In this document: one piece after another, positions 1 to 8,900 of the stretch
Numbering within the stretch: position 1 is the first letter of the stretch
Layout of the letters: each line of letters opens with the position of its first letter
Origin: Pseudomonadota bacterium
GTDB taxonomy: Bacteria; Pseudomonadota; Gammaproteobacteria; Burkholderiales; Methylophilaceae
NCBI GenBank assembly: GCA_029549705.1
Contig: JAKPIR010000364.1
Coordinates: 1-18,286, forward strand
Length of the DNA: 18,286 nt
Direction of reading: 5' to 3'
Made by a program: the position numbers and the translations under genes
Notes under the pieces: generated by a model
Told to the model about the DNA's origin: nothing
What the model saw: the letters and a program-made list of their open reading frames with translations, nothing else
Database searches by the model: none

Positions 1-971
1 TCGCAGAACCAGTTGTTGTTCATTTCATTGACGCGGTCAATCAAAATAAAACCCGGCTCGGCAAAGTCGTAGGTGCTGGACATAATCACGTCCCACAAAC
101 GGCGCGCTTTAATGGTTTTATACACGCGGCAAGCCACTTTGCCTGCATCTACGCCATCTAATCTGGTGAGGTACTTGCCTTTTACTGGCCACTCGCGCCA
201 AACCACTTGGGCTGAATCATTCGTGTTTAAGCCATCAATAATTGCTTCTTTTTCGGTCACAGGGAAAGCCAGTTTCCATTCTGCATCGGCTTTTACCGCT
301 TCCATGAATTCTTTAGTAATCAGGCAGCTTAAATTGAATTGGCGTAAGCGGCCGTTTTCACGTTTGGCTTTAATAAAGTCAGTCACATCGGGGTGGCTAA
401 TATCAAATGTGGCCATTTGCGCGCCACGGCGACCACCCGCACTAGACACCGTAAAACACATTTTGTCGTAGATATCCATGAAAGAAAGTGGGCCACTGGT
501 GTAAGCGCCGGCACCAGCAACAAATGCGCCTTTTGGACGTAATGTTGAGAACTCATAGCCAATGCCGCAGCCTGCTTTGAGGGTTAAGCCTGCTTCATGT
601 ACTTTGTTTAAAATATTATCCATGCTGTCTTCCACCACGCCAGACACGGTGCAGTTAATAGTAGAAGTCGCTGGTTTGTGCTCTAACGCGCCTGCGTTAG
701 AGGTAATGCGCCCTGCGGGGATTGCGCCCTTACGTAATGCCCATAAAAATTTGGTGTGCCATTCTTGGCGTTTTTCTTCGGTGGTTTCAACATCAGCTAA
801 AGCACGTGCAACACGGCTGTATGAATCGTCCATGTTTTGATCAACAAATTCGCCCGTTTTTGTTTTTAAGCGATATTTTTTATCCCAAATGTCTAGCGAC
901 ACGGGCTGAATTGGAATTTCTTTTTCAGCGCCCGCGTTTGATTGGGTTGCTGATTCAACTGCTTTTAGCAT
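1..971 (-). CDS. nrdJ: Class II (adenosylcobalamin-dependent) ribonucleotide reductase, N-terminal part
   Basis: This gene runs leftward and is cut by the window edge; about 323 N-terminal residues are visible with no stop. The product reduces ribonucleotides to deoxyribonucleotides in the cytoplasm, using a B12-derived radical instead of a separate NrdB subunit. Visible family landmarks are NCTVSGVVEDSMDN (first active-site cysteine region), AGCGIGYEFSTLRPKGA, SGPLSFMDIYDKMCFTVSSA, GGRRGAQMATFDISHPDV and GRLRQFNLSC. This wording matches proteobacterial vitamin-B12-dependent enzymes better than class I NrdA, as I recall those families. The start at 971 follows a strong ribosome binding site, AGGAGAGG, with about 5 bases between it and the ATG. 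Tandem NrdR-box-like sites lie about 110-160 bases upstream. Whether the C-terminal cysteine pair and other class II features are present cannot be seen here. Confidence 0.92.
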   Translation of the reverse strand, partial: MLKAVESATQSNAGAEKEIPIQPVSLDIWDKKYRLKTKTGEFVDQNMDDSYSRVARALADVETTEEKRQEWHTKFLWALRKGAIPAGRITSNAGALEHKPATSTINCTVSGVVEDSMDNILNKVHEAGLTLKAGCGIGYEFSTLRPKGAFVAGAGAYTSGPLSFMDIYDKMCFTVSSAGGRRGAQMATFDISHPDVTDFIKAKRENGRLRQFNLSCLITKEFMEAVKADAEWKLAFPVTEKEAIIDGLNTNDSAQVVWREWPVKGKYLTRLDGVDAGKVACRVYKTIKARRLWDVIMSSTYDFAEPGFILIDRVNEMNNNWFC

Positions 972-1329
972 GGATACCTCTCCTGGACTTTAAGCTTAGC
1001 GCGCTAACTTTTTGTTAATTCTTCGCTAAGCCCGTGATTTTATTTAATAAACTATTATTTTAGTGAAAAATAGGGTGCTTAAACACAACATGTTGTGTCT
1101 TGAGCAGCAATTTAAGCCTTTATTTTGTGTACGTCAACTATAATTTTCATGCATTTTTTGCAGTAATTTTTGAGCATTTGAGGCAATTTAAGGCCTGTAT
1201 TTGAATTGAAGTAAGGTGAGTAATCACTTACATCAAAACAATTATTGAATATTTACAATAATCAATAGCGCACAAAAATTGCTGATTTTTGACTGACTTG
1301 ATGCTGTTAAAAACCACAGTTGCTGTTTT
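972..1329. other. Intergenic region between divergent nrdJ and waaA
   Basis: These 358 bases hold no gene that I can support. Besides the NrdR boxes they contain a 12-bp palindrome TTAGCGCGCTAA at 996-1007 in the nrdJ leader, and an inverted repeat CTTAGCG/CGCTAAG (995-1001 and 1024-1030) that could fold in the same leader. An imperfect palindrome lies at 1211-1231 (GTAAGGTGA facing TCACTTAC). A 7-bp inverted repeat ATTATTG/CAATAAT lies at 1241-1262. The last two are on the waaA side and are weak candidates for regulator sites. No cobalamin riboswitch B12 box was seen, although the gene product needs B12. Confidence 0.6.
1083..1130 (-). promoter_or_regulatory. Tandem NrdR boxes upstream of nrdJ
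   Basis: Box 1 (1083-1098) is ACACAACATGTTGTGT, a perfect 16-bp palindrome that matches my recalled NrdR consensus acaCwAtATaTwGtgt at 14 of 16 positions. Box 2 (1115-1130) reads AGCCTTTATTTTGTGT and matches at 12 of 16, with one half well kept. The boxes are separated by 16 bases, a centre-to-centre distance of 32 bp or about three helical turns, which is the classic NrdR arrangement. They lie upstream of the leftward nrdJ start at 971. NrdR is the nucleotide-sensing repressor of ribonucleotide reductase genes, so this is most likely the nrdJ operator. I could not fix a -35/-10 pair with confidence; the region between box 1 and the gene is AT-rich. Confidence 0.8.
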
Positions 1330-1344
1330 ATGAGAAAATGCCGC

Positions 1345-2601
1345 ATGAATCGCACTTTCTATTCCATCTTACTTTATTTGGTCTTGCCTTTTGTGCCGCT
1401 TAAATTACTCTTGAGAGGCATGAAGCAACCAGCATATCGCCTGCATTGGCGCGAGCGTTTTGGCTTTTATCCGTTACCACGCAGCAAACCCGTCATTTGG
1501 CTGCATTGCGTGTCAGTAGGTGAAACCCGCGCAGCGGCGCCATTGATACATGCATTACTGAATCAGTATCCACATCATCAAATTTTGTTAACGCATACCA
1601 CGCCCACGGGCCGTGCCACTAGTGAGCAATTATTTGGCGATAAAGTTCAAAGGGTATATTTACCTTATGATTTACCTTTTGCAGTGATGCGTTTTTTGCG
1701 TCACTTTAAGCCTGTGGTGGGTGTGCTCATGGAAACTGAGCTTTGGTTTAATCTAATTGCGGGCTGTAAGCGGCTGAATATCCCCCTATTGCTGGTAAAT
1801 GCGAGGCTATCAGAAAAATCGGCACAAGGTTATGCCAAGCTTGGCCATTTAGTGAGTACTGGGTTGCAAAACCTATCAGCGATTGCTGCTCAAACTGCGC
1901 AGGATGCAGCGCGCCTAACGCAGTTAGGCGCTAACAATGTACAAGTGGTGGGCAATTTAAAATTTGATGTTATTCCACCCCATGATGTGCTGCAACAAGG
2001 CCGGCAGATGCGAAGTTTGTGGGGTGCAAGTCGCCCGGTATTTTTGGCCGCCAGCACACGAGAGGGAGAAGAGGCCATCATCATAGAGGCCATCACAGCT
2101 GCTAAAATACCCAATTTGCTGACCGTGATAGTACCGCGTCACCCACAAAGGTTTAATGAAGTTGAAACCTTAATGCAACAGCGTGGATTGCGCTATCAAA
2201 AGCGCTCTGCGCTTAAACAAACGGTGGAGAATGAAATACAATGGGTGCTTGGCGACAGTATGGGAGAATTATTTACATATTACGCCAGTGCCGATATATG
2301 CTTGGTGGGTGGCAGCCTGTTACCGTTTGGTGGGCAGAATTTAATTGAAGCGATGCGTGTCGGTAAGCCAGTATTGATTGGTGAACATACATTTAACTTT
2401 AAAGAAGTATCCGCGCTTGCCGTAGCGCAATGTGCAGCGTGGCGGGTGGCTGATGCGCAGGCACTCACTGTTGCGGTTCAAACGTTGCTTGCAGCACCGC
2501 ACAAGCAAGTAGAAATGGGGGCAAAAGGCTTGGCCCTATGCGAAGCTTCGCAGGGGGCAACACAAGCAACGTTGAATATCATCAGTCAATATATTGATTA
2601 G
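1345..2601 (+). CDS. waaA: 3-deoxy-D-manno-octulosonic acid (Kdo) transferase
   Basis: This enzyme transfers Kdo from CMP-Kdo to lipid A precursor at the inner face of the cytoplasmic membrane, an essential step of LPS core assembly. The protein begins with a membrane-associating segment (FYSILLYLVLPFVPLKLL), then PAYRLHWRERFGFY and the SVGET motif carrying the catalytic glutamate. Next come METELWFNLI and NARLSEKSAQGYAKL in the N-terminal Rossmann domain. VPRHPQRF, GDSMGEL, ADICLVGGSL, GGQNLIEA and GEHTFNF mark the C-terminal GT-B domain. The length of 418 residues is usual for the family. An upstream in-frame ATG at 1330 would add MRKCR, but it has no ribosome binding site. The ATG at 1345 follows GAGAAA at good spacing and puts the SVGET glutamate at residue 60, as in the enterobacterial enzyme as I recall it. 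The gene converges on the leftward string and ends 14 bases from it, with no clear terminator. Confidence 0.95.
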   Translation: MNRTFYSILLYLVLPFVPLKLLLRGMKQPAYRLHWRERFGFYPLPRSKPVIWLHCVSVGETRAAAPLIHALLNQYPHHQILLTHTTPTGRATSEQLFGDKVQRVYLPYDLPFAVMRFLRHFKPVVGVLMETELWFNLIAGCKRLNIPLLLVNARLSEKSAQGYAKLGHLVSTGLQNLSAIAAQTAQDAARLTQLGANNVQVVGNLKFDVIPPHDVLQQGRQMRSLWGASRPVFLAASTREGEEAIIIEAITAAKIPNLLTVIVPRHPQRFNEVETLMQQRGLRYQKRSALKQTVENEIQWVLGDSMGELFTYYASADICLVGGSLLPFGGQNLIEAMRVGKPVLIGEHTFNFKEVSALAVAQCAAWRVADAQALTVAVQTLLAAPHKQVEMGAKGLALCEASQGATQATLNIISQYID

Positions 2602-2615
2602 TAAACTGAAGCCGG

Positions 2616-3203
2616 CTACTTAATATAAAGCTCCGTCACATACATCAATTCACAAGCACCATTGCCCGTGTCTTCACGGCTGAGAGAACTTCGCCAACGC
2701 CATCCGTCAGGCCGTCTTGCCTCAATCAGTAAGCCCTTGATTTTGACCAGTTGCCCTTGACGAACGTTAGATAGCTGGCGTTTAACGCTATCATTAGCGG
2801 GGATAATATGCATATTAGCGGAGTGAATTTCAATTTGCCGTTGCGGAATTGGAAACGCATCTACACGCCAATAATAGAAACGATTGCTTTGAGAAATATT
2901 AATCTTTTTGAGTATCGTCTCATCAGACATTGGACCCCAACCAACCGCCAAATCTGTGGGTGATAATTGCGCCTCAATACCAAACGTATAATCTTCTCTT
3001 GAAAGCACTCTGGCTTCAATCTCATAGTGTTCAAGTGGTGTGAGAGAAAAGCCGTTCATTTGAATATCTGCCTGGCGTGCAGATTTTTGGCTTGGAATGT
3101 TTGGCGCAATTACCCCAGGGCCATGTATGACGGCACGTTGTTGAAAGTGATGAAAAGCCCCGAAACCCACTACACCGATGAAAAGTAGCACTTTCCAATT
3201 CAT
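2616..3203 (-). CDS. Membrane-anchored conserved protein of unknown function
   Basis: I do not recognise a named family. The 195-residue product has a single N-terminal hydrophobic segment (about residues 3-20) and no lipobox, so it is probably an inner-membrane anchor with a periplasmic body. The body has a tyrosine/tryptophan-rich stretch (SNRFYYWRVDAFPIP) and a C-terminal segment, VKIKGLLIEA followed by GWRWRSSLSREDTGNGACE. That last segment looks highly conserved and contains the only cysteine. Its beta-rich pattern and the LVKIKG strand suggest a small barrel fold, but this is inference. It is the last gene of the leftward string, 10 bases after the isochorismatase-like gene, so it is probably co-transcribed with the efflux genes. 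No strong ribosome binding site precedes the ATG. Confidence 0.75.
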   Translation of the reverse strand: MNWKVLLFIGVVGFGAFHHFQQRAVIHGPGVIAPNIPSQKSARQADIQMNGFSLTPLEHYEIEARVLSREDYTFGIEAQLSPTDLAVGWGPMSDETILKKINISQSNRFYYWRVDAFPIPQRQIEIHSANMHIIPANDSVKRQLSNVRQGQLVKIKGLLIEARRPDGWRWRSSLSREDTGNGACELMYVTELYIK

Positions 3204-3213
3204 ACCAATTGCT

Positions 3214-3771
3214 TTAACGGATCAATTGACTAATAGTTTTGAAGTGGTCGCCTGATGCAATGCCCAGCCATTCAAACACGACAGACTCTGTATTGGTGAT
3301 GATACAACCTGCATCGCGCAATCTGGCGACTGCATTGGCTTTATTGGCAACGTCTCTCGAAATTACCGCATCTTCTACTACAAACACTTGCTTGCCTACA
3401 CTTAACAAATCAAGCGCAGTTTGCAACACACAGATGTGTGCTTCCATGCCAGCTAGTACCAACTGCGGGCGATCAGCAGTCAGTTGGCGGCTGAATTTTG
3501 CTTCAGCCAGGCAAGAAAAAGTTAATTTTTCAACGGGCTTAATGTTGGTTAAGACAGCAGAAAGTTCTGCAATGGTATTCCCTAAACCCTTGGGGTATTG
3601 CTCAGTTAATAATGTGGGAATGGCTAACAATGCCGCGGCCTGTGCCAAAATGCTCGTGTTTTTTGTGGCCGCTTGCATAGCCGCCTGTGGCATTGCCGTG
3701 GCTAGACGGGTTTGCATATCTACAATCACCAGCTGGCTTAATTCAGATTTTGCAGTCAATTGATGTGACAT
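3214..3771 (-). CDS. Isochorismatase-like cysteine hydrolase
   Basis: The 185-residue product is a complete member of the isochorismatase-like hydrolase fold (YcaC-type branch), a soluble cytoplasmic protein. The catalytic triad is visible: Asp18 in VIVDMQ, Lys82 in VEKLTFS, and Cys114 in GMEAHICV preceded by the typical cis-peptide region. VVEDAVISRD is the usual following strand and loop. The substrate cannot be told from sequence; the fold includes nicotinamidases, N-carbamoyl hydrolases and enzymes of unknown substrate. It starts only 2 bases after the tolC-type stop codon, so translational coupling is likely. An open frame on the opposite strand (3239-3763) is an antisense shadow. Confidence 0.9.
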   Translation of the reverse strand: MSHQLTAKSELSQLVIVDMQTRLATAMPQAAMQAATKNTSILAQAAALLAIPTLLTEQYPKGLGNTIAELSAVLTNIKPVEKLTFSCLAEAKFSRQLTADRPQLVLAGMEAHICVLQTALDLLSVGKQVFVVEDAVISRDVANKANAVARLRDAGCIITNTESVVFEWLGIASGDHFKTISQLIR

Positions 3772-3773
3772 GA

Positions 3774-5171
3774 TTACTGTGCGCGATTAAGCACCAACTG
3801 TTGATTGATATCAGCGACATCAGCTTCGGTGACAATGCCAGAAGCTGTTTTCAGGCGAATAATATTCACAAGATAATTGTAGCGTGCCTGCAATAAATCT
3901 CGCTTAGCGCTAAAGAACTGTTGCTGTGCATTGAGCACATCTACGCTCGTACGCACCCCTACTTCGTAGCCCAGCTGTGTTGAGTCTACCTGACTCTGGC
4001 TGCTAATTAAAGCTTGCTCAAAGGCTTTGATTTGCGCAATGGATGAACTCAGGTTCAGGTAGGCGCGCTGTGTGTCCAGTTCAGTCTGGCGGCGCGCGAT
4101 TTCAACATCATCCAGCGCTTTTTGTTTATTGATAACGGCTTGCCTCACTTTAGAGCTAGTAGCACCGCCCTGATACAACGGTATTTGCAATTGCAAACCA
4201 ATTGCGCCGGTTTTAAGCTCGTTACCCGTACCAAAAACAGAGGGGCTACCGTTAGCGTAGTTGTCTGTATAACTCGCCACCGCATCCAGCGTAGGCAGAT
4301 GTCCTGCTTTTGAGCGCTCAATTTCTTGCTCTGAAAGTTTAACGCTATCTTGCTGAATCTGAATGTTCAAATTGTTTGCCGTTGCAACTTCCAGCCATTT
4401 ATCTATGTTTTGGTCTAAATTGCTGGGTTTAATATCGGTTTTAACGGTCGCCAATTTTTGCGGTAACTCGCCAGTAATATTTTGTATCGAATGTTTGGCG
4501 ATTTGATGTTCGTTAATTGCGGCTATTTCTTGTGCAAGAATTAAATCGTAGCGGGCTTGCGCCTCGTTCACATCGGTGATGGTAGCGGTGCCGACTTCAA
4601 AATTTGCCTTTGCCTGGTCGAGCTGGCTTTGAATAGCGGCTTTTTGCGCGATGATTAAATCAATTTTATCCTGCGCAATGAGCACATCAAAATAGGCTTG
4701 CGTTGTGCGTAATATCAGCGCTTGCTGGCTTAAATGCAATTGCTTATCAGCAAGACCTACCTGAGTTTTGCTTTGCTCAATTTGCACCAAATTCTGCTTA
4801 CGATAAATTGGCTGGCGGGCGTCCACACCATATTTATAGGTTTCAAAATTAGAGCGTCCATTCGGCAGGTTAGAGTCAAGATAACGAATATCGGTGGCAA
4901 CTGCATTGGCTTCAGCATTAAAGTTTACGGTTGGGCGATAAAGCGCCTTACCCTGCTCAATGATTTCTTGGGCTGCCTGATTAGCACTTAATGCAGAAGC
5001 CAAGGTAGCATCGTGGGCTAATGCCTGATGATAAATATCTAACAGTGACTGCTGGTTACCAAGACTTGTAGAGGGCGTAATCGCATCATCACCGGCAAGC
5101 GCGCTATAAGTTGCAGTGAAGCTGGCAAAGGCGAGTGATATTGCTACAGTCAGGTGTTTTAATTTGTACAT
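3774..5171 (-). CDS. tolC: TolC-family outer membrane channel protein
   Basis: This is a 465-residue outer membrane efflux/type I secretion channel that would trimerise and span outer membrane and periplasm to dock with the RND pump encoded upstream. A signal peptide is visible (MYKLKHLTVAISLAF..., likely cut after SALA near residue 26). The mature part has the two-fold repeated OEP architecture: DIYHQALAHDATLASALSA begins the first repeat, the TQAYFDVLIAQDKIDLI helix follows, then FEVGTATITDVNEAQARYD. The second repeat contains LGYEVGVRTSVDVLNAQQQ. LQIPLYQGG marks the strand between. This fits the TolC/TIGR01844 type. It ends soon after the second helical hairpin and lacks a long C-terminal tail. 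It lies 14 bases after the pcm-like stop. The pcm-like/tolC pair next to waaA is, as I recall, a recurring arrangement in betaproteobacteria. Confidence 0.92.
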   Translation of the reverse strand: MYKLKHLTVAISLAFASFTATYSALAGDDAITPSTSLGNQQSLLDIYHQALAHDATLASALSANQAAQEIIEQGKALYRPTVNFNAEANAVATDIRYLDSNLPNGRSNFETYKYGVDARQPIYRKQNLVQIEQSKTQVGLADKQLHLSQQALILRTTQAYFDVLIAQDKIDLIIAQKAAIQSQLDQAKANFEVGTATITDVNEAQARYDLILAQEIAAINEHQIAKHSIQNITGELPQKLATVKTDIKPSNLDQNIDKWLEVATANNLNIQIQQDSVKLSEQEIERSKAGHLPTLDAVASYTDNYANGSPSVFGTGNELKTGAIGLQLQIPLYQGGATSSKVRQAVINKQKALDDVEIARRQTELDTQRAYLNLSSSIAQIKAFEQALISSQSQVDSTQLGYEVGVRTSVDVLNAQQQFFSAKRDLLQARYNYLVNIIRLKTASGIVTEADVADINQQLVLNRAQ

Positions 5172-5185
5172 AAGATTAATTCGAA

Positions 5186-5839
5186 TTAAAACTCAAATTT
5201 AGAAGGCTGCCGAGCGTTAATGAGCGGGGGCAGATAGGTTTCAAATAGGGTTTCGTGGTTAGCTGCCCCTTCTGTAGCGCGTTGCGTGAGTATGGCTTGC
5301 ATAATTGGCGGTTCGCCTACCACAGCAAACATGCGTCCCCCTACATTGAGCATTTTTTCAGCTTCAATAGGATATACATGCACAGAACCAGTAAACACAA
5401 TCACATCATACGGTGCCGCAGCAGGATAGCCATTAGCTGCATCAGCCACCACTAAAGTAATGTTATCAATACCCTGCTGTTTAAGGTGTTTACCGGCAGT
5501 TTCTGAAAGGTCCGGAAAAATATCTACCGAAACGACATGCTGCGCTTGCTTGGCTAACAACGCAGTTAAATATCCGCTACCGGTACCAATGAGCAATATT
5601 TTATCTGATTTTTTAACTGCAACTGCCTGCAGAATACGCGCCTCAAGCTTTGGCGACAACATGGTTTGCCCGTGCCCGATAGGCAATTCAATATCCGCAA
5701 AAGCTAATCCGCGTTGTGCCTCGGCTACAAAATTTTCGCGCGGCACAGCATCTAAAAGTGCAAGTACTGTCGGGTCTAATACCTCCCAGGTGCGGATTTG
5801 CTGTTCTATCATGTTGAAACGTGCAATATTGCTAGGCAT
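5186..5839 (-). CDS. Protein-L-isoaspartate O-methyltransferase family protein
   Basis: The product is a 217-residue SAM-dependent methyltransferase of the PCMT family, related to enzymes that methylate isoaspartyl residues for protein repair. The start MPSNIARFNMIEQQIR at 5839 aligns with the usual family N terminus. An in-frame ATG at 5890 would add 17 residues of low-complexity sequence, and neither start has a strong ribosome binding site. In the short form, family motifs are VPRENFV (about 33-39), GHGQTMLSP (55-63), the SAM-binding motif I ILLIGTGSGYL (81-91), and the acidic VVSVDIFP. PYDVIVFTGSVHVYP replaces the usual post-motif wording of true Pcm. This resembles the tolC-adjacent branch of the family, whose repair activity is not assured. 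It sits between the RND pump gene and tolC on the same strand. Confidence 0.85.
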   Translation of the reverse strand: MPSNIARFNMIEQQIRTWEVLDPTVLALLDAVPRENFVAEAQRGLAFADIELPIGHGQTMLSPKLEARILQAVAVKKSDKILLIGTGSGYLTALLAKQAQHVVSVDIFPDLSETAGKHLKQQGIDNITLVVADAANGYPAAAPYDVIVFTGSVHVYPIEAEKMLNVGGRMFAVVGEPPIMQAILTQRATEGAANHETLFETYLPPLINARQPSKFEF

Positions 5840-5935
5840 GCTTAATCTTTCAGTTTTAAGGTGTTGGTGTTGCATGGTTGATGGTGTCATATGCGTTGTT
5901 CTTGAATCTTTAATTACGTCTGAAATGATTATAAC

Positions 5936-8900
5936 TTAACTGGTTATTGAATCCGGTATTTTTACTTTAAACCAAGCCGCATATAAAGCGGGTAAAAACA
6001 GCACAGTCAAAATAGTCGCTATCGCTAAACCGCCCATGATTGCCACCGCCATCGGGCCAAAAAACACACTGCGTGTAAGCGGTATCATGGCTAGAATTGC
6101 AGCAGCGGCAGTCAGCACAATTGGTCTGAAGCGCCGAATGGTTGACTCAACCACCGCTTGCCAAGGCGCTAAACCAGATGCTTTATCTTGGTCAATTTGA
6201 TCAACTAGAATGACAGAATTTCGCATAATCATGCCTGACAATGCGATGGTGCCCAACATGGCAACAAAGCCAAATGGTTTATCAAATAGCAGTAATGCAA
6301 TCGTGACACCGATTAAACCTAAAGGTGCGGTAAGTAGCACCATAATGACCCTTGAGAAGCTTTTTAGTTGCAAAATGAGCAAGGTGAGTACAACGACTAA
6401 AAATAGCGGAAACCCCTTTGCAACGGATGCGCCACCCTTTGCGGACTCTTCCACAGCACCGCCTGTTTCAACCGTAATGCCAAGCGGTAAGTTGGCGGTA
6501 ATTTCAGTGAGTTTTTCTTCTATCTGTGCAGATACAACGGGCGCTTGCATATCACCACGCAAGTTTGCGCGCACGGTGATGGATGGCACGCGGTTGCGCC
6601 GCCAAATCACACCTTCTTCAAATTCAGATGAAATGGTCGCAATTTGAGACAATGGCACGCTTGTGCCGTTTTGTGTATTGATCATTAAATTTGGCAGACG
6701 CGATAATTTAGTGCGCTCCACTTCAGCCCCACGTGCGACTAAATCTATACGTTCGTTACCTTCTCTAAATTCGGTGATATAAAGCTCACTCATTGCGCCA
6801 TTGAGCATGTTGGCAATATCAACTGAACTCACGCCCAGCAGTCGCGCTTTTGATTGGTCAATGGTGACTTTCATCACTTTGCTCGGCTCTTCCCAGCCTA
6901 ATTGCACGTTGGCTAAATGGGGATTTGCACGCATGATGTCTGCAATTCTATGTGCAATTTCTCTAATTTTAGGAATATCACTCCCATCTACCCGAAACTG
7001 CACAGGAAAACCAACTGGTGGGCCATTTTCAAGCCGCATGACAGATGCGCGCAGGTTGGGGAAATCATTCTCAAATAAATGAATTAAGTCGCTACGTAAT
7101 GCTTCGCGTGTCTTTAGGTCTTTGCTTAAAATCACAAACTGCGCAAAGCCACGATGCGCAAGTTGAATATCCATGGGCAAATAATAGCGCGGGCTACCTG
7201 TGCCAATATAGGCAACATAATTATCAATGCCTTGAGTTTCTGTCGTTGGGTGCAATTTACGCCAGTGTTGTAGCCACTGTTCTAATTTTTTTACTTCTCT
7301 ATCTGTTGCATGGTAAGAGGCACCCTCTGTAAGACGTAAATCAACAACTAACTCTAAGCGTGTTGAATCAGGGAAAAACTGCTGCTGTACTTTACCAAAG
7401 CCAATGACGGAAATTACAAACATAGCCGCTGTAATTAAAATTACAGTTTTACGATAGCGCACACAACGGATGACTAAGTGGCGAAAGGCATGGTAAAAAG
7501 ACGTGTTATAAATATCGTGATGATGATTTTCAGTTTCATTATTCTCGTCCGGATGTTCTACTTTTAATCTGAACTTACTTTTAAACCAGCGGGTGATTTT
7601 TAAGGGTTGAGGTTTTTTTGAATAATCAGGTAGCAAGTGATAGCCCAGATAAGGCACAAAAATTACCGCCGCGAACCAAGAAATAATCAAGGCAATTGCA
7701 GATACTTGAAAGATTGAACGTGTATATTCGCCAGTAGAAGACACCGCCGTGGCGATGGGTAGGAATCCGGCGACAGTGACTAATGTACCAGTTAGCATCG
7801 GCATGGCGGTTGAAGTGTAGGCAAATGAGGCGGCTTTGGCTCTATCCCAACCTTGTTCCATTTTAGAAGACATCATTTCAACTGCAATAATCGCGTCATC
7901 CACCAATAACCCCAGTGCCAAAATCAGTGCGCCGAGGGATATTTTATGCAGGCCAATATTCAGCCAGTGCATCACTAAAAAAGTTGCTGAAAGCACGATG
8001 GGAATGGCGATTGCCACGACAATGCCCGTACGTAGCCCAAGAGACAGCAAACTAACGCCAAGCACAATCACCAATGCTTCGATGAGGGATTTTACAAAGT
8101 CATTGACTGAGTCTGCCACTAGCTTGGGCTGTGATGTGACTGTATTAAAACTAAGGCCTATTGGTAAATTTTGCTGAATTTTGGCAATTTTTGCATCTAA
8201 ATTGTGACCAAGCGCAATGACGTCGCCCCCTTCGCGCATGCTCACGCCAAGCAGTAAGGTCTCTTGCCCCTCGAAACGTACCGTGTCGCGTGGCGGGTCT
8301 TCATAGCCGCGATAAACGCGTGCAACATCGCCCAATCTAAAGTCTTGATTATTTGCGCGTAATCGAATTTCGCGCAAATCCTCAAGCGTATTGTATCTAC
8401 CCGAAACATCAATGCGAATCCGCTCGTTGGGCGAATCAAAGGTGCCGCCACGTACAACGGCATTTTGTGTTTGTAAAATATTGATGAGTTCAGTAGTGCT
8501 GATTCCCAAGGTTGAGAGTTTAGCATTCGAAATTTCTAAAAAAATGCGCTGTTTACGCTCACCAAAAAACTCCACTTTGGCAACATCGGGCGTTTTGAGC
8601 AGTTCGGCACGAACGGCTTCAGCTTGTTTTTTTAGGGCGAAATTATCAAAACCATCGCCCGTGAGTGCATACATACTGCCGTACACATCACTAAATTCAT
8701 CATTAAATGTGAGGCTTTCAATATTGTGCGGCAGGGTGTGTCGTATATCACTAATTTTTTTGCGTACTTGGTACCAAATATCAGGAATCTCTTTTGAGAA
8801 CGTGTCATCTTTAATGACAATAAAAATAAGAGATTCACCTGGGCGAGAATAGCCACTTGTATAGTATAAATGCGGTACTTCCTGGAGTTTTTTCTCTAGT

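Noticed and set aside
73..1018. Three plus-strand open frames over the left end
   Set aside because: They lie opposite nrdJ, whose minus-strand reading is open throughout and matches a well-known family.
1114..1125. AAGCCTTTATTT shared by the second NrdR box and the stem/loop of the palindromic repeat
   Set aside because: Only 12 AT-rich bases match and no stem or flank of the repeat is present around them, so chance is the better explanation.
972..1329. Cobalamin riboswitch upstream of nrdJ
   Set aside because: I looked for the B12-box pattern on the minus strand and did not find it; the AGGAGAGG present is the ribosome binding site.
1330..1344. Upstream ATG as the waaA start
   Set aside because: No ribosome binding site, and the added residues MRKCR are not usual for the family; the ATG at 1345 fits better.
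3239..3763. 174-residue open frame on the plus strand
   Set aside because: It is fully antisense to the isochorismatase-like gene, which has an intact catalytic triad; the antisense product shows no recognisable domain.
5460..5939. 159-residue open frame on the plus strand
   Set aside because: Antisense shadow of the pcm-like gene; the minus-strand product has clear SAM-binding motifs.
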